A DNA stretch of 64,000 bases from Pontederia crassipes. Its lineage: Eukaryota; Streptophyta; Magnoliopsida; Commelinales; Pontederiaceae. The notes under the pieces are model-generated. The model was not told the DNA's origin. It searched no databases and worked only from the letters and a program-made list of their open reading frames with translations. Positions within the stretch are counted from its first letter, which is position 1; every line of letters starts with the position of its first letter. A program made the translations under genes and the position numbers. The stretch is taken from the NCBI GenBank assembly GCA_030549335.1, contig CM060184.1, positions 42,993,909 to 43,057,908 of the forward strand. The letters run 5' to 3'. This document shows positions 56,991 to 64,000 of this stretch, one piece after another.

Positions 56991-58640
56991 ATTAGTTCCC
57001 ATCCGCTCGCCTCGTTGGGTGGCAGAGAGGGGTTCTTAATCAAGTTGCATTACCCTTATTAGAACCACCTTAGCCTCCATTCCTATCCACTCACTAAGTG
57101 TGACAAATCTCTTGGGGGCACCATTGCCCCATTGAACAACTCTCACACTCTTTTCTTTGGGGTCCTGGCAACGGTCGTCGTAGGGCCCATCACACCAACT
57201 AGGCCGTCGTCCAGCTTTCCCGAAATCTTGGGGGCCTGGGCATCAAAAATCTAATGGACATTAGGCACTCCCTCATAGCAAAGCACATACAAGACTTGCT
57301 AAACAAACGCACTACAATTTGGACCAATCTTACGCAAGCTAAATATGAGGCCCTAAAAATTTGGGAGGACATGCCCCGCACCCATATTGCTGACTCGTGA
57401 AAAATGCTCTTAAACTCTATCGACACTCTTAGAACCGGTTTCATTAAGAGCATTGGCTCTAGGTGTTCAACATCTGTTCTCCTGGACCCTTGGATATCAA
57501 CCATCCCTCTCATACGCCTCCCCACATACATTAACATGGATATGAACCTTGATAACATTACGGTCAACCACTTTATTTCTAACGGCTCCTAAAATTGTTC
57601 ACTCCTTTCCGCCTCCTTTGGCACAGACTTATGCTCTCAAATTCATCGCATCCACATTTCTACTACAACCAATGATGATGCGTGGGTCTAGGTGAATGAT
57701 ACCTACGGATGCGCAAATACAAAGTTAGTTTATTATCATATTAGTCACCGCTCTATGTCGCCGATTCCGGCTCCACCTAAAATTCACATCTTTCTTTGAA
57801 AAATTCCTATACAATAAGTTGTCATGCTAAACTCTATTCTCTTGTTCGATAATACTATTGATCCAGCTTGCTCCCTCTGTGGTCTCCACCTGGAAACCAA
57901 CGCTCATCTCTTTTTTTAGTGTCACATTGCGCAGTGCCTTTGGAACATCTTACAACACAAGCTACATTTTACATTCTAGCATTCCTCTTCTTGGCACCTT
58001 GGCTCGTGAATCCACGAGAGAGCCGACTTGGATTAGTAGTAAAAAAAGTCCTTCCTATCCATTTTCGCTTACTGCCTGTGGGAGCTTTGGAATCTTTGGA
58101 ATTGATTTGAGAAAGGGCTTTGGCCGGCTTTCATGATTATGTTGGCGCCCACGCACCTGAGACACTTTGCCCCCAAGCACTTGGTTGTCCCAGCACTGGG
58201 TTGTCTTTAGCGTGGATGGCTCACTTGGTCCAGCTAGGGTTAGGGGTATTGGTTACCTAACCCTCTCTCACAACGGGTCCTTTCTTTTGCAGGTACTAAA
58301 GCAGCATTGGCCAACTCAGCATTGGAGATTGAAGCATGCGCCTTGCTCACCGGCATCATGAAGTGCAAGGAACTTAGACTCTCACACATTCAAATTTATT
58401 CGGATTCAGCGACACTCGTTGGAATCTTCAACAGGAAGCTTTGCTGCCCATGGCAATTAAGAGGGATCATTGCTAACATCTGGGCAACCATCTCGATTAT
58501 TAGTCCCACCATTGTATTGCACCTTAGCTGTAGTGCTAATCTCGCCACGGACTACCTTGCGCATTTTGGTCACACATAGCTGCAAGACAGACCACAGGCT
58601 CTAACTGAGCAATTACTTAATATTCATTACCTTACTAAAA
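56991..58640 (+). mobile_element. LINE ORF2, part 2: thumb, zinc-binding region and RNase H
   Basis: The frame resumes with RLVGWQRGVLNQVA, then SRNLGGLGIKNL (57230) and MPRTHIADS. LLDPWISTIPLIRLPTYIN lies at about 57480-57535. CSLCGLHLETNAHLFF (57870-57917) is the zf-RVT-type cysteine motif. RNase H starts with VFSVDGSLG (58205). IEACALLTGIMKCKELRL and IYSDSATLVGIFN (58395) follow, and it ends NLATDYLAHFGHT at 58579. Stops are scattered. Together with the first part this LINE would be about 4 kb and is inactive. An A-rich stretch near 58637-58643 may be the 3' end. Confidence 0.8.
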
Positions 58641-58644
58641 AAGA

Positions 58645-58790
58645 TATTATTCATTTGGAATCTTCGATCAGCCTATACGAGTTTAAAATACATGTTAAAA
58701 AGTAAAGAAAATTACTTATAAGCTCATAATCATTTTTGTATTTTGCCCTATATAATTATCACTTTTGATCATTTTTAATCTTTGAGCGTT
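58645..58790. repeat. Direct repeat, right copy (pairs with 52366-52510)
   Basis: See the left copy; same order of words with many substitutions, starting right after the LINE 3' end. Confidence 0.65.
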
Positions 58791-60881
58791 ACACTATTCA
58801 CGTGAGTATTAGGCCAAAAATTAGAATGAACTAATATATTACTTAAGGCACATGAAACAAAAGTGCACAACTCAAATTGTCAAAAAATTTTTATATATAA
58901 ATATGATGTGACAGAGAGTTACCTTCGAAAATTGCCACTATAAATTTTGACTTACTTCTTAGTGACTCAGATGTCAAGATGTCTACGGCTTTGAAAAACG
59001 TGGGTGGAGGCCTTCTAATCTAATCCTATACTGCATGAGGACCAGTATATATGTATATATATTCGATGAGATTGTGATATTTGGTGCTGGCACTTTGTCC
59101 CTTGTCTACATAAAACTCTTCTCAGGCAAGCGATATTTTTAAAATCAGATCTGATGTATCACATAATAATTCAATGAATTATAGTTCAATCAAATTGGAT
59201 CAAATTAAAATAAATTCTCAAAATATTATTGTATTTTATTGACTTTGAAAATATAATATGAATGAAATATAAAAAAGCATGAACGATAATATATTAATTA
59301 TCTTTCTTAATAATCAAATACTAATAAATTGTTTACCATTTTAAGCATATATTTAATTATGATTACATTATTTTCTTGTTTTAAAAAAATTTGTGAAATT
59401 TTTATTTCCTTTTCATTTCTCTTTTTTATCTTTCCTCCACTAATTTCAAACTAATTTTCCATATAATTATTTCCTTTTCTAATTCATCTCTAATCGTGTT
59501 CCACCTTCATTAATACCACCGGTAATCTATTTTATTCCTATTTTCTTCCACCGTCGTTTATTAATTATATCTTTCCATAATTTATTCATTTCCTATTGTC
59601 CCTTCAATCTCAATCCTTCCATCTTCTTTTCTTTATTATACTTTCCTCGTTTCTTATTTTTCAGATTTTTACTTTTTATTTTTTACTAAATTGGATTGGT
59701 TTTGGTTCAACCTAATATTTTTAGGCTTGACCTACTTTGATTCGTTAAAATGGATCTATTCATGTAATCATTAAAATGGATCTATTCATGTAACTACGAT
59801 TTGTCATCCTAGAAGGCTATGTTAATGATGTTACTCAATTTTATGAATTAACTTTTTTTCTTTACTTTCATCAACTTACATAAGTATAAGACTTGATTTT
59901 AATAAGCTTTATACTATGTGAAAGCTAATTATTTAATGACTTGTGGGTTACATCTATACTATAATATTCTGCATAACTGAGTATATAAGCTCATCAATCA
60001 ATAATATGAACGTTGTATCAATATTCATAATAAACTATCAATATTATGTATCATCATTAATCTATAAACAATTATATTAATGATAAATAATTTATAATAT
60101 AGCAAGTAGCAATATGCAATTGGCCAATCACAGTAATTATTCATATCATCAATTTAATAATGATCGATTAATATTAATTGCTTCACTTATCAATTATCGT
60201 TACTCAGCCATCAGTCGGTGAAGATCCTATTTAACAATTATCAAATTACTTATCAGGCACCAAGGTCACTCTTGGATGTGGGGAGGATTCAACACCCCTA
60301 AAATTCTATTTATAATTTTTTTTGGGTGGAGTTTGATTCCAATTGAATTTTTCCTCAAACTTTTATCTTTTTTACTTAATTAGTCTCTCATAATAATTTC
60401 TTTATTAATTAATTTTGAATTCTTCTTTTAATCTCACCAAATTTGTTCTTTATCTCTTATCTTCAATCCATAATTTGTCTTAATCAAACCATACTTTTAT
60501 TTCTTTGGATTCTCTAATTTTCAAAATTAATTAATATAATAATATTTTCTCATCTAATTTTTAGATTAAAATAACAAATACTATTATTTTATCTGCTTAA
60601 ATAAATTTAAGACATAAGAGTCTAGTCTTCATATCTCAATTTAAATTGAATTATATGGTATTAGAGAATTTTTAATATTAAATTAAGAACTAGTCTACTT
60701 TACTCGGTCTTCACTTATAATTATAGATAAATAAATAATATATTGTTGCATGAATGTTGTTAAGAAGCGGAGCTAAGGATCATGTGAGGTGCTAATTGAG
60801 TGTACTTGTTCACAGGTCGAATGTTAATTCATCATCGAAATCAACTAATTTAATAATATCATCTCGTGTGGCTAAGATAAT
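58791..60881. other. AT-rich interval with decayed repeats, no gene
   Basis: Near 59132 GATATTTTTAAAATCAGATC and near 59207 AATTGGATCAAATT recall the ends of the transposon at 51039-51855, so a decayed relative may lie at about 59130-59730. No open frame resembles a protein. Confidence 0.4.
59745..59793. repeat. Two identical 23-bp copies, period 26
   Basis: TTAAAATGGATCTATTCATG plus TAA occurs at 59745 and 59771 unchanged. Confidence 0.9.
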
Positions 60882-62745
60882 TGTAACACTCCGAAATTCG
60901 ACCCCACCACATGGCAAAATATTGTACACTACTTTCTTCGGTACTAGTTTGACTCTTTCATTGTCCCAAGTGGTCAAGAAGAGTGATACATAAATGGAAG
61001 ACTTTAAGAATAAAATATTACAGCAATTAAATATGAAATTACGAAAACTAAATGATAAATAAAATAAAAGTATGTCATATATGGCATATGAAGTCCATGC
61101 CAAAAGACATGTCTCATACATTATCCAAAATACAACTCAATAATGAAAGAAAAGGGACTCCATTTAAAATATATGATAACCATGTGCAAGTACCACCGAA
61201 CTGCAATAGTCGTGCACACATCAATCAGAATGCAACCACATCATGTACTTATGGAAGTCACATAAGGAAGCAAGTTCAACCATTAGCATAAAACTAAATG
61301 TGAATTCATAATAGGTCATACAAATCCATAAGAATATATGTATGAAGCAAACATATTAAAGAGATATGATAAGAAACCAGAAAGGGATCATCATAGTCCA
61401 ATGTCTTTTTATTTCAATTCATCTTTCATATTCATGTTCATAATTCATGCTTATTCATGTTCTTGTGCATAAGGATAAAGTCCTTCCATTTATCATTAAT
61501 CATTCATATCATTCCATCTTGTCCATGGGTTGAAAGAGCACTCCACATTTAGATAATACCACTGCAAGCACACATGTGTAACTACTTAGACCGTGGTGGG
61601 TCAAGGGAGGATCAGTGTCACGACAAGTGCCACATAAAGGGTAAATGACCTCGCTCAAAACGATAACATTCATAGGTGGAGTGTCTCCATAAGAAGTGCA
61701 TCACGTTGTCCGATAAGTTTTGGACGCCCGATCAACTAGTCGCTATACTCATGTCTAGGAGATTCAAATGCCCGAAAGGGATTCGATTACTCATTTCAGT
61801 CAGTCACAGGTCATTGCGGATACTTAAGTTTTTCAATCAATTTTTCAATAAAAAAAACTTTGATCTAACCATCCTACACTTCTCTCTAGCAACCAACATG
61901 ATTCACAAAAAAAAAAAAACTCAAGCATATCTATAGTCTACCTGTCATACACGTGTACCCATCATACACATGAGCAATACATAACTTCAATCAAATTTCT
62001 CATCACAATCGACATTTGAACCTTTCTATTCATAACTCTCAATCAAGCATTAAACAAGGATTTCCAGAATCATTTTATAATAAACAAAGTACTTCAGATC
62101 GATCAATGGGCATGGATTCCATATTGTAGAAACATCATTTCATGTAGGTCAAGCATAAAGGCATTTGGTTTATCCCACTTCGGGTAGGAAAAATCATAAT
62201 TTTATAGATGAACCTTAAAGTATGAATTCTACCCATTCTAATATGAATCTTAATCCTAATAGGGTCCTTAAAACATGCAAGATTTGTTTGGAAACAATCC
62301 CATGACCCAGATTTCGAAAATACACTTGTTTCGATGTTGGTTCTTCTCCTTGTCGGATCAAGATCCAGTCATGTCCTCTTTGTCCTCCTACGTGCCTGTG
62401 CTCGAGGAGCCTGTCAGAGTAGTGCCATTGTCCTCTGGCCGAGACCGATAAGAAGAGCACGAATAGACAGTAGATGGAGAAGAAATGAGAATGAAGACAA
62501 AAGAAAGGAGACAGAGGAACAACGGAGCTTTTATGGTCATTAACCCAAGGGGTTTCGTGATCTTTGAAAGCTCAGAAATCATAGTAGAAAAAAGTTCTGA
62601 ATCATCAAGTATTATTGGGTGTAACGATGGAAAGAGAAAGATCGAAATTGATCTTCTTCGACTTCTATCTGTTAAACTTTTAGACGTTTGAAATAATTTT
62701 AATTATCCAGTAGAGCATCGACTGAGTTATGGACTCGTCGTTATA
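60882..62745 (-). mobile_element. Family A-type LTR, minus
   Basis: Starts TGTAACACTCCGAAATTCG on the plus strand, like 26325. A minus-strand TATA-like box (CCATAAAAGC, 62528-62534) is followed by a GC-richer leader (62330-62520). The proposed 5' terminus at about 62745 (TATAACGACG) is chosen by likeness to 8279 and by distance from the TATA box. The flanks do not form a clear duplication, so this boundary is tentative. Confidence 0.55.
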
Positions 62746-64000
62746 TTAGGCATTCATTTTTGTTTCAGTTGTCCGAAAAGTCCAACGTCAGCGTAAATGA
62801 AAATTTTAAATTCTTTTAAATTTTCGGTGAGAGGCCTCTAACAATTTTTTTTCATTTATAGAAAACTAAACTCAAAATCTCAGTGAAACGAAAAATGATT
62901 CACTTAGCACTTTATCTCAACTTGTGTTGGTCGAATGCGGTTGATGGGTGGGACGATGATGCAGGGAATTGATGAGGAGACTTTGAGAAAAACGGGTCAA
63001 GTTTGCATGCGGCCGCCCAAGACGACCCCGGGACGTGTCCTTTAGCGGATGTTTGCTTTTGCGGGTCACCTTTTAGCGGATCTTTAAGAGGATTCTTTCC
63101 ACATTGCTCGGTTGACAGATCGCAATCTAAATTTCTTATTTCCCACGCGATCGACCTGCGTTTTTAATTGCATCCAATTTTTTTTTTCTGTTCGTACTAA
63201 ACAAATCTCGTTTTATGAGAGTTTTCAGAATTATCGTACAAGGATTAAACTGTTGGGGCGGAGCATGACGATGTAATTTATTTATTTATTTATTTATTCT
63301 TCAATCAAAATTTGTAATTTCATAATATACGATTAGATATTTAATGAGCAACAATTTACTGAGTACTTGAGGAATTTTTTTTTTTACAAAAATATATTAT
63401 GCCTAGTTTAAAAAAAAGAAAAGATGATTTCCTTAAACATTGACCGAATGAGTTGCAGCACAGACAGCGTGGCATGCATCGGATGGATTGATTTCCACAC
63501 AAATCCAAATCCCCATCGTTTAATGTCCACATGAGGGTTGATGGATGGGCATGCAATTGGCCCGGGTGGTCACCCATGCAACATTAATTTTTGTGGTGGT
63601 GGTCGCCATTGCCGTCCCCATCCGAGCTCGATCGATTTCACTCGCAAAGGTCAAGTTTAATTGATTGGGACAATAACATGCATGTCCATGTCCCTTTAAA
63701 TTTTTACTCAGGGGGGGGTTAAAGATCAACACCTAGCTTGCTACATTTACTTGCTTCCCCTATATACCTCATCACTCAATGTTACTTGTGAAATCGAACG
63801 TTTGATTACTTCTCTTTAACTTATTAAAAATTTCCACTTTATCGTACTACTTATTTTTGTGTAAATTCTCTTTTTTGTTTAACCAATTATTCTTTTACAC
63901 TTTATTATCATTTGATGCAAAAGTAAGAAAATAGGCTTAGCTGGCGCATTTAAAAGTAATGGGAAAAAAAATACCAACTACGTAAATCCCTAATCAAAAA
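62746..64000. other. Unassigned sequence, no gene
   Basis: Mixed AT-rich DNA with a short GC-richer patch at 62990-63090. Frames at 63356-63732 (minus) are not recognisable. Confidence 0.5.
63274..63298. repeat. (TTTA)n microsatellite
   Basis: About six TTTA units. Confidence 0.9.

Noticed and set aside
62215..62691. Frames of 64-81 codons on both strands
   Set aside because: They lie in the GC-richer leader of a family A-type LTR and match nothing known.

Overview
This window looks like plant nuclear DNA: AT-rich, made almost entirely of nested transposable elements, with one clear cellular gene start. The markers are plant-type LINEs (endonuclease, reverse transcriptase, C-terminal RNase H), Ty1/copia and Ty3/gypsy fragments, a CACTA element, small inverted-repeat elements and a plant B3 DNA-binding domain. 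The very GC-rich B3 exon hints at a monocot, but that is a weak inference. No prokaryotic operon, rRNA gene, CRISPR array or virus was found.

Layout. 1-1024: 3' part of an LTR (family A, plus). 2655-8279: a family A LTR in the opposite direction, split by a 3.55-kb solo LTR (family B, 3156-6709) with near-perfect target-site duplications (TSDs). 8624-11710: a second family B LTR. 13356-14829: a long-terminal-inverted-repeat (TIR) element that appears to carry a broken piece of a TFIID subunit 8 (TAF8-like) gene. 15395-20885: two LINE halves head to head, one split by a solo LTR (family C). 20888-21200: a small inverted-repeat element. 21549-22227: the B3 gene (two exons, probably truncated). 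22288-23190: an element with a tRNA-like internal promoter. 23960-25440: a Ty1/copia fragment. 25449-26172: a second long-TIR element. 26325-28486: a family A solo LTR with TSDs. 29233-30582: a CACTA-type element ending in a perfect 31-bp-arm palindrome.

31227-41840 is one LINE (minus), interrupted by a 6.4-kb LTR element with no recognisable gag or pol (33959-40374), whose right LTR is itself interrupted by a family C solo LTR (38376-39951). The left LTR preserves the uninterrupted version of that last site. 42960-47330: pieces of a plus-strand LINE around a Ty3/gypsy protease fragment. 48472-50367: a truncated family A LTR. 51039-51855: an inverted-repeat transposon with an identical 10-bp TSD. 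52600-58640: a degraded LINE split by another LTR. 60882-62745: another family A LTR.

The genes do not form a pathway. The only cellular coding content I can support is the B3 gene start and the captured TAF8-like fragment. Everything else is mobile DNA, mostly broken by stops and frameshifts. LTR directions were set from TATA boxes, terminal TG/CA dinucleotides and flanking duplications; alignments were by eye, so similarity is described rather than quantified.
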